A DNA stretch of 64,000 bases from ZYF759 sp046297455 (lineage in GTDB: Bacteria > Pseudomonadota > Alphaproteobacteria > Rhizobiales > Rhizobiaceae). The first letter of the stretch is position 1. Each line of letters starts with the position of its first letter. This document shows positions 36,393 through 43,938 of this stretch, piece after piece. The translations under genes and the position numbers were made by a program. Location: the NCBI GenBank assembly GCA_046297455.1, contig JBKBIT010000002.1, positions 1 to 64,000 of the forward strand. Direction: 5' to 3'. Below the pieces are notes generated by a model, which made no database searches, was not told the origin of the DNA, and was given only the letters and a program-made list of their open reading frames with translations.

Positions 36393-36604
36393 GTCGGTCG
36401 TTTCCCTTCGGTGATGTGAAGCTGCGCCCTCATATCGAAAGCGCTCCTGCGAGGCAATGATGGCCGGCCGATCGGCGGCCGCCGCAGACTTGTGTGCGGG
36501 CGCAGATCCGGCAGCGCAGGTCCAACAGCATGGCGTCTAGGTGTGTTGTTGGAACGAAATTACGGTGAAAAAACAGATACTTGTTTTGCCGTTGGAAAAG
36601 AATT

Positions 36605-37120
36605 CTAATCGCGGGGGTCGACTGCGAATACAAACGGTTCGCCCTCAAACGCCTCTGCGCCCCTGCCAATACCACGGATCGCATCTGTCATGCGGCCGCT
36701 GCGCCCCAATATGTCGTCGGCAAGCGAAACGAGCCGGATATTCGGCGTGGCAGAAGGTGAAAGGCGTCGCAGCGTGGCGGCCAGTTCCTCCTCGTCGCGC
36801 CGGGGAGAGAGTGCGCAGGCAATGATGTAGGCTGCAGCCGTCGAACGCGAAATGCCAGCATAACAGTTGATGGCAAGCGGACGCTTACGTTTCCAGCCTT
36901 CGGCGAAGGTGAGAAGTGCCTCGACGTGGTGGATGGCCGGCGCTTGCATGCCCTCTCGTTCCTCGACGATGTCGTGCATGGTGAGAAGCAGGAAATCCGC
37001 TTCGGCGATGATGTCCGGACGGACGAAATCGCTGCCCTCGCGCAGCAACGTGACCAGTTTCTCAGCGCGGCAGGCCGCAAGCGTTGCTTCCAGGCGCGAG
37101 CGAGGGGACACATGGATCAT
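36605..37120 (-). CDS. Protein tyrosine phosphatase-like phosphatase coupled to cobC
   Basis: 171 residues from ATG 37120. The phosphatase P-loop C-x5-R is intact: CYAGISRST with Cys86 and Arg92; a plausible general-acid Asp50 lies in MHDIVEE. This is the cysteine-based dual-specificity fold. The start overlaps the cobC stop by four bases (ATGA), so it is translated with a cobalamin gene. Its real substrate is unknown; a small phosphorylated cobalamin intermediate such as alpha-ribazole phosphate is a reasonable guess from context, not shown by sequence. Confidence 0.85.
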   Translation of the reverse strand: MIHVSPRSRLEATLAACRAEKLVTLLREGSDFVRPDIIAEADFLLLTMHDIVEEREGMQAPAIHHVEALLTFAEGWKRKRPLAINCYAGISRSTAAAYIIACALSPRRDEEELAATLRRLSPSATPNIRLVSLADDILGRSGRMTDAIRGIGRGAEAFEGEPFVFAVDPRD

Positions 37121-38151
37121 CGGGTGACTTCCTTCCATTCCCGCAGCGCGGTTCCAAGACGGGCCCATTCGTCCTCGCCCCCCGGCAGCCCGATCCTCAA
37201 CGCATGCGGCCGCCTATCGAATGCACGCAGCAAAATACCGCGCCGGCCGCAATGATCGAAAAAGCGCGGGGCGGCATCGAACTCGAGATAGCGGTAGAGG
37301 TCGGTACCGCCCCCCACCTGGAAGCCTGCATCACCCAGCATCTCGTCCAGTCTGGCGCCGCGATCAGCGAGTTGCATGCGCATGGTCTCTCGCCATGCCG
37401 CATCGCCGAGCGCCTCGATGCCGATTTCCAGAGCAGGTCCGGACACGGCCCAGGGGCCCATCAGGCTTTCCAGCCGGGTCGCCAACTCACGAGAAGCGAC
37501 AGCAAAGCCCAGCCGCACCCCAGCCAGTCCGAAGAATTTTCCGAAAGAGCGCAGCACCACGACTGCGCCCTCCTCGGCCTCACCGCACATGCTTTCCGCG
37601 CCCGGGCCGACATCCATGAAGGCCTCGTCGACCACCAACAGTCCGCCCCTGCCCCGCAGGTCCTTAACGAGGCGCAGCAGATCTGCCTTGGTCGCAATCC
37701 GCCCATCCGGGTTGTTGGGATTGACGATGACCGCCAGATCGGCGCCGAAAAGCGCTTCGAATTCCGAAACCTCCTCGACACGATGCCCGACAAGCGCTGC
37801 AGCGCGGGCGTGTTCGGCATAGGTCGGGCCGAATATGCGGGCCTTGCCGGGCGCCACCAGGCCCATCACCAACGGCAACAGGATCTGCGTTCCCGGCGCT
37901 GCCACGACGTTTCGAGCCGAAGGCGCACCATAGGCTTCGGCCGCCAGCCGCGTTAGGGTTTCGAGGCGTCCCGACTCCGGCAGGCGCGTCCAGGCGGTGG
38001 CGGCGGGAAGCGAAAACGGATAGGCATGCGGGTTGATCCCGGTCGACAGGTCGAGCACGGGCTGGGGTGCGTCTGGAAACAGCGCACGGGCCCGCTCCAG
38101 ACTGCCGCCGTGGTCGCGAATCGCCGCCGTCCAATCCTTGTCAGGCCACAT
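37117..38151 (-). CDS. cobC: CobC, threonine-phosphate decarboxylase
   Basis: 344 residues, class I/II PLP aminotransferase fold: LDLSTGINPHAYPF near the start, the substrate-binding NPNNPDGRI, the DEAFMD turn and the PLP-lysine region VVLRSFGKFFGLAGVRLGF. It makes (R)-1-amino-2-propanol phosphate for the nucleotide loop; the enteric name is CobD. The ATG at 38151 has GAAGGA just upstream. This ATG overlaps the ATG of divergent cobD within a single CATG. Confidence 0.94.
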   Translation of the reverse strand: MWPDKDWTAAIRDHGGSLERARALFPDAPQPVLDLSTGINPHAYPFSLPAATAWTRLPESGRLETLTRLAAEAYGAPSARNVVAAPGTQILLPLVMGLVAPGKARIFGPTYAEHARAAALVGHRVEEVSEFEALFGADLAVIVNPNNPDGRIATKADLLRLVKDLRGRGGLLVVDEAFMDVGPGAESMCGEAEEGAVVVLRSFGKFFGLAGVRLGFAVASRELATRLESLMGPWAVSGPALEIGIEALGDAAWRETMRMQLADRGARLDEMLGDAGFQVGGGTDLYRYLEFDAAPRFFDHCGRRGILLRAFDRRPHALRIGLPGGEDEWARLGTALREWKEVTR

Positions 38152-39124
38152 GTCCGTCCTTCTTGCCTTCCTGGCCCTGATTTTCGAGCGTTTCGCCGGC
38201 TATCCGCAGCGCCTGGTCGACCTCATCGGCCACCCGGTGACATGGATCGGCGCGCTGATATCCCGCCTCGACCGGGAATGGAACCGTGACACGGACACGC
38301 CCGACCAGCGGCGTCGCAACGGATTTGCGGCGTTGCTGGTGCTGCTCGCAGCCGCGATCCTGCCCGCCCTTGTCCTGCAATGGGCGCTGGGCTGGCAATG
38401 GCTCGGACTGATCCTGCTTGCCGTTCTGTCGTCCAGCCTGCTTGCCCAGAAAAGCCTTGAGGAGCACGTCGCTGCGGTCGCGCTTGCCTTGGAGACGGAG
38501 GGATTGGAGGGTGGCCGCCGTGCCGTCTCCATGATCGTCGGGCGCGACCCGGAAACGCTCGACGAGGCCGGAGTCTCCCGAGCGGCGATCGAGAGCCTTG
38601 CGGAAAACTTCTCTGACGGCGTGGTGGCGCCGGCTTTGTGGATGGCGGTGGCCGGCCTGCCGGGTGCGGCCGCCTACAAGGCGATCAACACCGCCGACAG
38701 CATGATCGGCCATCGCACGCCGCGCCACGCACAGTTCGGGTTCGCCGCTGCCCGGCTCGACGATCTGGTCAACCTGCCGGCCTCGCGGCTGACCGGGATT
38801 CTCCTGGTCGTGGCTGCCTTGGTGATGCCGGGCGCCAATCCGGGCGCCGCATGGCAGACAATCTTCCGTGACGCCCATCGGCACCGCTCGCCCAATGCCG
38901 GCTGGCCGGAGGCGGCGATGGCCGGCGCGCTCGGCCTCGCGCTGGCAGGGCCGCGTGTCTACGGCGGCGAGACCGTGGACGATGCGCTGATGGGCGAAGG
39001 CGGCCGGCGCGAGGCGACGGGCGCCGACATCAGGCGCGCGCTGCAGCTTTTCCGGATCGCCGACTGGCTGCTGATCGCGCTTGCAGGTGCGCTGGCGGCG
39101 GTGCTTATCTCGCACTGGCCATGA
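38150..39124 (+). CDS. cobD: CobD/CbiB, adenosylcobinamide-phosphate synthase
   Basis: 324 residues, polytopic membrane protein. The start SVLLAFLALIFERFAGYPQRLVDLIGHPVTWIG, then ENFSDGVVAPALW, AAYKAINTADSMIGHR and FRDAHRHRSPNAGWPEAAMAGALG are family hallmarks. It attaches aminopropanol (phosphate) to adenosylcobyric acid. It reads away from cobC with no gap and its 3-prime end overlaps convergent cobQ by 20 bases. The in-frame upstream extension lies antisense inside cobC. Confidence 0.95.
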   Translation: MSVLLAFLALIFERFAGYPQRLVDLIGHPVTWIGALISRLDREWNRDTDTPDQRRRNGFAALLVLLAAAILPALVLQWALGWQWLGLILLAVLSSSLLAQKSLEEHVAAVALALETEGLEGGRRAVSMIVGRDPETLDEAGVSRAAIESLAENFSDGVVAPALWMAVAGLPGAAAYKAINTADSMIGHRTPRHAQFGFAAARLDDLVNLPASRLTGILLVVAALVMPGANPGAAWQTIFRDAHRHRSPNAGWPEAAMAGALGLALAGPRVYGGETVDDALMGEGGRREATGADIRRALQLFRIADWLLIALAGALAAVLISHWP

Positions 39125-40565
39125 TCCCGTCGACGTCGAGATGCGTCTCGACATGGGCGGCTAGCGCGTCCAGCGCGGCCTCCACGCCCGCCTCGAAGGC
39201 GAGATCGGAAGGCGGCAAGCCGAGACGCTTGAGCCAGACTGCCCGCTGGGCGTCATCTGCAAGCAGGCCATGGACATAGGTCCCCGATACGCGGCCCGAT
39301 TGCGAGACCGCGCCGTCCGGGCGGCCGTCCGATAATGTCGCGAAGGCCCTCGCGCAATCCGGTCCTGCCGTGCGGCCCATATGCATCTCGTAGCCGACAA
39401 ACGGCGCGCCGTCCGCCGTCTTCCCGCGGACCGTGACGAGGCACTTTTCGCCGGTCAGCACCGTATCGATGGCGAGATGGCCAAGCCCCTCCACCTCACC
39501 CGCCGGCCCTTCGATCCCTTCGGGATCGGAAATTGTCCGGCCCAGCATCTGGTAGCCGCCGCAAAGGCCCAGCACCTGCCCGCCGCGCCTTACATGGGCG
39601 GCGAGATCGATGTCGAAGCCGGCCACACGGAAGGCGGCGAGATCGGCGATCGTGGCCTTGGACCCGACCAACAGCACGAGGTCGGCGTTGCCCGGCAATG
39701 CTTCTCCCGGCCGGACCTTGATCAGTTCGACCTCCGGTTCCGCTTCCAGCGGATCGAGATCATCGAAATTGGAGATATGAGGCAGGATCGGCACCGCGAC
39801 CTTCACCCTGCCGCCCCCTGTTTTCCCGTCGCTGCCATGGCTCAAGGCCAGCGCATCCTCCGCCGGCAATTTTCTGGCGTCGGCGAAGAAGGGGAGCAGT
39901 CCAAAGGACTGCCAGCCTGTCAGCCGGGTGATCTCGATCATGCCGTCCGCGAACAGCGCCGGATCGCCGCGAAAACGGTTGACGATGAAGCCAACGATGC
40001 GCGCCGCATCTTCGGGGGCCACGACATGCTTCGTGCCGACCAGGCTGGCGATCACCCCGCCCCGGTCGATATCGCCGATCAGTACGACGGGGACATCGAC
40101 CGCCTCTGCAAATCCCATATTGGCGATGTCGTTGGTTCTGAGATTGGTTTCCGACGCGCTGCCCGCGCCCTCGACCAGCACGATGTCCGCCGCCGCCTTC
40201 ATGCGGTCGAAGCTGTCGAGGACGTGGGGCATCAGCTTCGGCTTGATGCCCTGGTATTCGGCGGCCCGAGCGCTGCCCCAGACCTTGCCATGCACGACGA
40301 TCTGGGCGCCCACCTCGCTCTGTGGCTTCAGGAGCACGGGATTCATGTGGACGGTGAGCGGGACCTTGGCTGCCCTCGCCTGCAGTGCCTGCGCACGGCC
40401 AATCTCCCCGCCATCTTCCGTGACGGCAGCGTTGTTCGACATGTTCTGGGGTTTGAAGGGCGCGACCTTCAGGCCGCGATTGGCAAGCGCGCGTGCAAGG
40501 CCTGCAACGACGAGGGACTTGCCAACGTCTGAGCCTGTCCCCTGGAACATGATGGCGCGGCTCAT
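39105..40565 (-). CDS. cobQ: Cobyric acid synthase CobQ
   Basis: 486 residues from ATG 40565. The N-terminal ATP-dependent synthetase domain has FQGTGSDVGKSLVVAG and PFKPQNMSNNAAV; the C-terminal class I glutamine amidotransferase-like domain has GLCGGYQMLG with the nucleophile Cys. It amidates four side chains of adenosylcobyrinic diamide. It is the last gene of the riboswitch-controlled minus operon, 25 bases after the TM2 gene. Confidence 0.97.
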   Translation of the reverse strand: MSRAIMFQGTGSDVGKSLVVAGLARALANRGLKVAPFKPQNMSNNAAVTEDGGEIGRAQALQARAAKVPLTVHMNPVLLKPQSEVGAQIVVHGKVWGSARAAEYQGIKPKLMPHVLDSFDRMKAAADIVLVEGAGSASETNLRTNDIANMGFAEAVDVPVVLIGDIDRGGVIASLVGTKHVVAPEDAARIVGFIVNRFRGDPALFADGMIEITRLTGWQSFGLLPFFADARKLPAEDALALSHGSDGKTGGGRVKVAVPILPHISNFDDLDPLEAEPEVELIKVRPGEALPGNADLVLLVGSKATIADLAAFRVAGFDIDLAAHVRRGGQVLGLCGGYQMLGRTISDPEGIEGPAGEVEGLGHLAIDTVLTGEKCLVTVRGKTADGAPFVGYEMHMGRTAGPDCARAFATLSDGRPDGAVSQSGRVSGTYVHGLLADDAQRAVWLKRLGLPPSDLAFEAGVEAALDALAAHVETHLDVDGIMASAR

Positions 40566-40590
40566 GAGCGTTGCCCGGGCACTTGGCAGA

Positions 40591-40815
40591 CTAGCCGCGG
40601 CGGCCTTCCAGCCTGTCGACGCGATGTTCCAGATTGGCCTCGCGCACCATCGACGGCACCAGGAAAATGTCGATGATCTGTCCGATGCCCAGCAGCCCAA
40701 GCGTCAAAAGCCAAAGGAGGCCGCTCTTGAAGCGGCCCGTGTAGAAGCGGTGTAGCCCGCAGAAGCCGAGGAGGCCAAGCAAAAGCAACAGATAGGCAAC
40801 AGGGGTGGATTTCAT
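40591..40815 (-). CDS. TM2-domain small membrane protein inside the cob operon
   Basis: 74 residues from ATG 40815. Two hydrophobic helices (about 5-20 and 31-55) are joined by GLHRFYTGRFKSG, the TM2 family signature; the C-terminal VREANLEHRVDRLEGRRG is charged. TM2 proteins have no agreed function. It lies 69 bases after cobO and 25 before cobQ, all on the same strand, so it is very likely co-transcribed with cobalamin genes. Confidence 0.88.
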   Translation of the reverse strand: MKSTPVAYLLLLLGLLGFCGLHRFYTGRFKSGLLWLLTLGLLGIGQIIDIFLVPSMVREANLEHRVDRLEGRRG

Positions 40816-40884
40816 CAAATGGTTTCCAACGGGCGTGATGTTCCCAGGCCAGAGATAGGGACACCCTCCGACCATTGCGAGCCA

Positions 40885-41502
40885 TCAGAACTCGATCCCC
40901 TGCTGGGCCTTCACGCCGGCTTTGAAATGATGCTTCACGGCGCCCATTTCCGTGACCAGGTCGGCAGCTTCCACCAGCTCGGGCTTGGCGTTGCGCCCGG
41001 TGACGACGATGTGAAGGTCCGGCCGGCGAGCCTGTAGCTCCGCGACCACCTTTGCCAGCGGCAGGTAATCGTAGCGCAGCGCAATGTTGAGCTCGTCGAG
41101 GATGAGAAGCGCGATCGTCTCGTCGGCCATCAACTCGCGCACCTTCGCCCAGGCCGCTTCGGCTGCGGCAATATCGCGGGCAAGGTCCTGCGTCTCCCAC
41201 GTGAACCCTTCGCCCATCGTGTACCAGGTCATCAGATCGCCGAATTTCTCCAGCGCATCCTTCTCGCCCGTATGCCATGCACCCTTGACGAACTGGACGA
41301 CGCCGACGCGGCGTCCATGGCCGAGCATCCTGAGCGCCAGCCCGAAAGCTGCCGTCGACTTGCCCTTTCCGGGGCCAGTATTGACGATCAGAAGCCCCTT
41401 CTCGATCTTCTTTTCAGCGACCTCGGCGTCCTGAACCGCTTTGCGCTTGGCCATCTTGGCGCGGTGGCGTTCAGCCTTCGTCTCGTCGATATCGGTCATC
41501 AT
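40885..41502 (-). CDS. cobO: CobO, cob(I)yrinic acid a,c-diamide adenosyltransferase
   Basis: 205 residues. The P-loop NTGPGKGKSTAAFGLALRMLGHG (here cited in part: GPGKGKST) and VVQFVKGAWHTGE are diagnostic of the CobA/CobO adenosyltransferase. It adds the 5-deoxyadenosyl group to cobalt(I). Its start overlaps the cobP stop in an ATGATGA, so coupling is expected; the first or second ATG may be used. Confidence 0.96.
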   Translation of the reverse strand: MMTDIDETKAERHRAKMAKRKAVQDAEVAEKKIEKGLLIVNTGPGKGKSTAAFGLALRMLGHGRRVGVVQFVKGAWHTGEKDALEKFGDLMTWYTMGEGFTWETQDLARDIAAAEAAWAKVRELMADETIALLILDELNIALRYDYLPLAKVVAELQARRPDLHIVVTGRNAKPELVEAADLVTEMGAVKHHFKAGVKAQQGIEF

Positions 41503-42014
41503 TTCACCTTCATGGGGATGCCGGCAACCAGCATCAGCACGTCGTCGGCGCGTGACGCGACCATCTGATTGAGACGGCCCTGCGCGTCCCGGAAACGGCG
41601 GCCGAGCGCATTGTCGGGCACGATGCCGAGCCCGACCTCGTTCGAAACCGCGACCCAGGGGCCGCGTGGTCGGCTAAAGATGTCCAATAGGCGCTCACAT
41701 TCGGCCTCGACATCGTTTTCGGCCAGCATGTGATTGGACAGCCAGAGCGTCAGGCAGTCGATCAGCACCGGCATGCCTGGCTCGATCTGTTCAAGCGCGG
41801 CGGCCAGTTGCAGTGGCGCGTTGATCGTCCGCCAGCCCTCGCCTCGCCTGGCCTGATGCTGGGCAATGCGGTCGCGCATCTCCTGATCCCAGGCTTCGGC
41901 AGTGGCGATATACGTCCAGGCTGGCGGAAAGGCGGTAACCAGCCCTTCCGCATGGCTGCTCTTGCCCGAGCGGGCGCCGCCCAGGACAAGGGTCAGGCGT
42001 GCGTTATCAGGCAA
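41499..42014 (-). CDS. cobP: CobP, adenosylcobinamide kinase/guanylyltransferase
   Basis: 171 residues: Walker A LGGARSGKSSHAE, the RIAQHQARRGEGW region carrying the guanylylated His, and VLIDCLTLWLSN. It phosphorylates adenosylcobinamide and then forms the GDP derivative. Start is TTG at 42014, which overlaps the cbtA stop by eight bases; no nearby ATG exists, so coupling to cbtA probably drives it. Confidence 0.95.
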   Translation of the reverse strand: MPDNARLTLVLGGARSGKSSHAEGLVTAFPPAWTYIATAEAWDQEMRDRIAQHQARRGEGWRTINAPLQLAAALEQIEPGMPVLIDCLTLWLSNHMLAENDVEAECERLLDIFSRPRGPWVAVSNEVGLGIVPDNALGRRFRDAQGRLNQMVASRADDVLMLVAGIPMKVK

Positions 42015-42777
42015 GGCTGCCCTGCTCCGCGCCGGTTTGGGAATCTGCGAACCGGCCGCGCAGAATGCCGACCATGGTCCCTAGCATCAGCCAGAAGACG
42101 AGGCTTGTCAGCGTGACGGCTGTGACGAACTGGCTGTGCAATTCCACCGGCACTGGCGAAGCGTGGCTCTCTGGCTGCGGTGCGCCGACGATATGCGGCG
42201 CCACGATCAGTGCTACGCCGACAATGGCAAACACCGCGTTTTTCCCGAAGGCGATCAGCGCCAGTCCTCCCGCCGTGGCTGCGACGGTCGCGATCCACCA
42301 TGCCTGCCTTGCCACGAGATCGGCCGCCGGCATGCCCGGTAGTTCGGGCGGCAGGCCGAGCCCGGGGCCCAGTGTGAAGACGGCAAAGCCGGCAAAACCC
42401 CAATAGAGGCCCTGTCGCCAGGACTGGATGCCGCCGGCCAGTTCGGAGACGACGACCAGTACGAGACCGAAGCCGATGGCGGTCACGACATTGGCAAGCA
42501 CCGTCAGGCTTTCGCGCTGAAATCCATCCTCGGGCATCCAGCCGTCATGGGCGTGGCCATGATCGTCATGCTCATGGCTTTGGCCGTGATCGTGAGAATG
42601 GCTCACTGCTCCGGCTGCAGGCGCGGCGGTCGGTGCTGCCGCGACCTCCATACCTTCATATTCCTCAGCCGCGACGATCAGCGGCGTGGTGGCAAAGAAC
42701 TGCATCGCACTCATCGCCAATCCGGCCACAAGCCCAGCCAGCGCCGCGACGAACACGACGTTTCGAAAGACAGTCAT
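42007..42777 (-). CDS. cbtA: CbtA, cobalt transporter subunit
   Basis: 256 residues from ATG 42777. The CbtA family has five or so membrane helices; here they start with VVFVAALAGLVAGLAMSAM. A metal-binding His-rich loop (residues 60-77, pattern SHSHDHGQSHEHDDHGHAH) lies after the first helix. It takes up cobalt with CbtB and is a classic member of B12 riboswitch regulons. The upstream extension to 42870 is inside cbtB on another frame and rejected. Confidence 0.93.
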   Translation of the reverse strand: MTVFRNVVFVAALAGLVAGLAMSAMQFFATTPLIVAAEEYEGMEVAAAPTAAPAAGAVSHSHDHGQSHEHDDHGHAHDGWMPEDGFQRESLTVLANVVTAIGFGLVLVVVSELAGGIQSWRQGLYWGFAGFAVFTLGPGLGLPPELPGMPAADLVARQAWWIATVAATAGGLALIAFGKNAVFAIVGVALIVAPHIVGAPQPESHASPVPVELHSQFVTAVTLTSLVFWLMLGTMVGILRGRFADSQTGAEQGSLA

Positions 42778-42799
42778 TTGAAAGCTCCGCTTGCTCGCG

Positions 42800-42979
42800 T
42801 CAGTGGCAGGGAAAGCCCATCGAATGGCGATAATCATGCGCGGCATTGTGTACGGCATCGATATGGGCAAAGCCGGAGAAGCCGACGATGAACACGCCCA
42901 GCAGACCGGCTAGAGCCAGTTGCATGAGACGTCGCTGCGACGACGTTGACGCTGCAAACGCGGTAGAAGATGTGGTCAT
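42800..42979 (-). CDS. cbtB: CbtB, cobalt transporter small subunit
   Basis: 59 residues from ATG 42979 with AAAGGA seven bases upstream. One transmembrane helix (about 19-38) is followed by a His/Cys-rich C-terminus: H39, H44, H48, H52, C58, H59 (DYRHSMGFPCH), typical of CbtB and suited to cobalt binding. It is the first gene downstream of the minus-strand cobalamin riboswitch, 22 bases before cbtA. Confidence 0.93.
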   Translation of the reverse strand: MTTSSTAFAASTSSQRRLMQLALAGLLGVFIVGFSGFAHIDAVHNAAHDYRHSMGFPCH

Positions 42980-43027
42980 GGAAATATCCTTTCGCCCTCC
43001 ACCCGAGGGCCGTTTGTCCCCAATGTG

Positions 43028-43200
43028 TGCCGGCAGGTCTCCTGGCTCGCGGGTCACCGCTTCCGCCCCGCCTTCCCGGAACCGAAATTCCAGTGGCATC
43101 TGGGGCAAGCTCGCCGCTCACAGTTGCGGGGGCAGCCGCGGCATTGGACATGAAGTCCGCACCGCGTTCCCTCTTGGTCCCCATCGGGAACCGACACGAC
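43028..43200 (-). promoter_or_regulatory. Cobalamin riboswitch upstream of cbtB-cbtA-cobP-cobO-TM2-cobQ
   Basis: Read on the minus strand it has all landmark elements: GGGAACGCGGTG, CCCCGCAACTGTGA (core at 43118-43127), the B12 box ATGCCACTGG, GGGAAGGCG and CGCGAGCCAGGAGACCTGCC (about 43032-43050). It senses adenosylcobalamin and represses downstream genes. A 6-bp GCCCTC/GAGGGC hairpin (42994-43010) directly precedes the cbtB ribosome site and may be part of the expression platform. Confidence 0.95.
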
Positions 43201-43249
43201 CATCACACTAATGCAAATCGGCGTGAACGGAAACCCGTATTGCTGCGCG

Positions 43250-43278
43250 TTGACACCGTCCTTGGGCGCAGCCTAAAT
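43250..43278 (+). promoter_or_regulatory. Sigma-70-type promoter for the plus-strand riboswitch operon
   Basis: TTGACA (43250-43255), a 17-base spacer and CTAAAT (43273-43278) form a good promoter. Transcription would start near 43285, exactly where the plus-strand cobalamin riboswitch begins. Confidence 0.7.
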
Positions 43279-43284
43279 GCACGA

Positions 43285-43460
43285 TGACGGTCCCCATCCA
43301 TCAAAGGTCGGGGCTAAGAGGGAATACGGTGCGGGTTCGCCCCATTCCGTAGCTGTCCCCGCAACTGTGAGCGGTGAGCTTTCGGCCGACAGCCACTGGG
43401 TTTTCCCGGGAAGGCGGCCCGAAAGCAGCGACCCGCGAGCCAGGAGACCTGCCGTCGAAA
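43285..43460 (+). promoter_or_regulatory. Cobalamin riboswitch upstream of DUF1636-cobW-cobN-cobGHIJ operon
   Basis: The plus strand carries AGGGAATACGGTGCGGGTTC, CCCCGCAACTGTGA (core at 43361-43370), the B12 box AGCCACTGG (43391-43399), GGGAAGGCGG and CGCGAGCCAGGAGACCTGCC (43435-43454). This matches the minus-strand element box for box. About 50 bases separate it from the TTG start at 43510; a CGGG/CCCG mini-hairpin (43482-43492) lies next to the AAGGAG ribosome site. Confidence 0.95.
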
Positions 43461-43509
43461 GAGAAATCCTGAAACGCCTGGCGGGTGACCCGGGCAAGGA
43501 GAACGTGAT

Positions 43510-43938
43510 TTGACCTTCGATACAGAGGCGGCCGATTCGGCCGTGCCCGACGAGACGGCAGCACCTGTCGACATGGTAACGATCATCGTCTGCTCGTCCT
43601 GCCGGGCAGAGGACGGGTCCGACGCCCGCCCCCGACCCGGCGAGAAGCTTGCGGACGCCGCGCGCGCCCTGACTACCGATCCTTCGATATGTGTTGAGAC
43701 AGCCGAATGCCTTGGCAACTGCAAGCGCCGCCTGTCTGCGGCCTTGGTGAAGGATGGTGGCTGGTCCTACGTCTTCGGCGATCTTTCGCTAGATAACGCC
43801 GCCGATCTCATCGAGGGCGCGCGCCTGTTCCAGTCGTCCGACAACGGCCTGATCCCCTGGCGGGGCCGCCCCGACTGCCTCAAGCGCGGACTGATCTCGC
43901 GCATCCCACCCCTTTCCATGCTCAAGGAGCAGAAATGA
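43510..43938 (+). CDS. DUF1636 metal- or Fe-S-binding protein of the B12 regulon
   Basis: 142 residues from TTG 43510, which sits eight bases after AAGGAG; the next in-frame ATG is at 43573. Cysteines C28, C31, C61, C67 and C71 form CSSC and C-x5-C-x3-C, like thioredoxin-fold [2Fe-2S] ferredoxins or metal-binding proteins. DUF1636 genes regularly occur with B12 riboswitches and cobW. The function is not known; a role as cobalt chaperone or electron donor is inference. It overlaps cobW by four bases. Confidence 0.88.
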   Translation: MTFDTEAADSAVPDETAAPVDMVTIIVCSSCRAEDGSDARPRPGEKLADAARALTTDPSICVETAECLGNCKRRLSAALVKDGGWSYVFGDLSLDNAADLIEGARLFQSSDNGLIPWRGRPDCLKRGLISRIPPLSMLKEQK

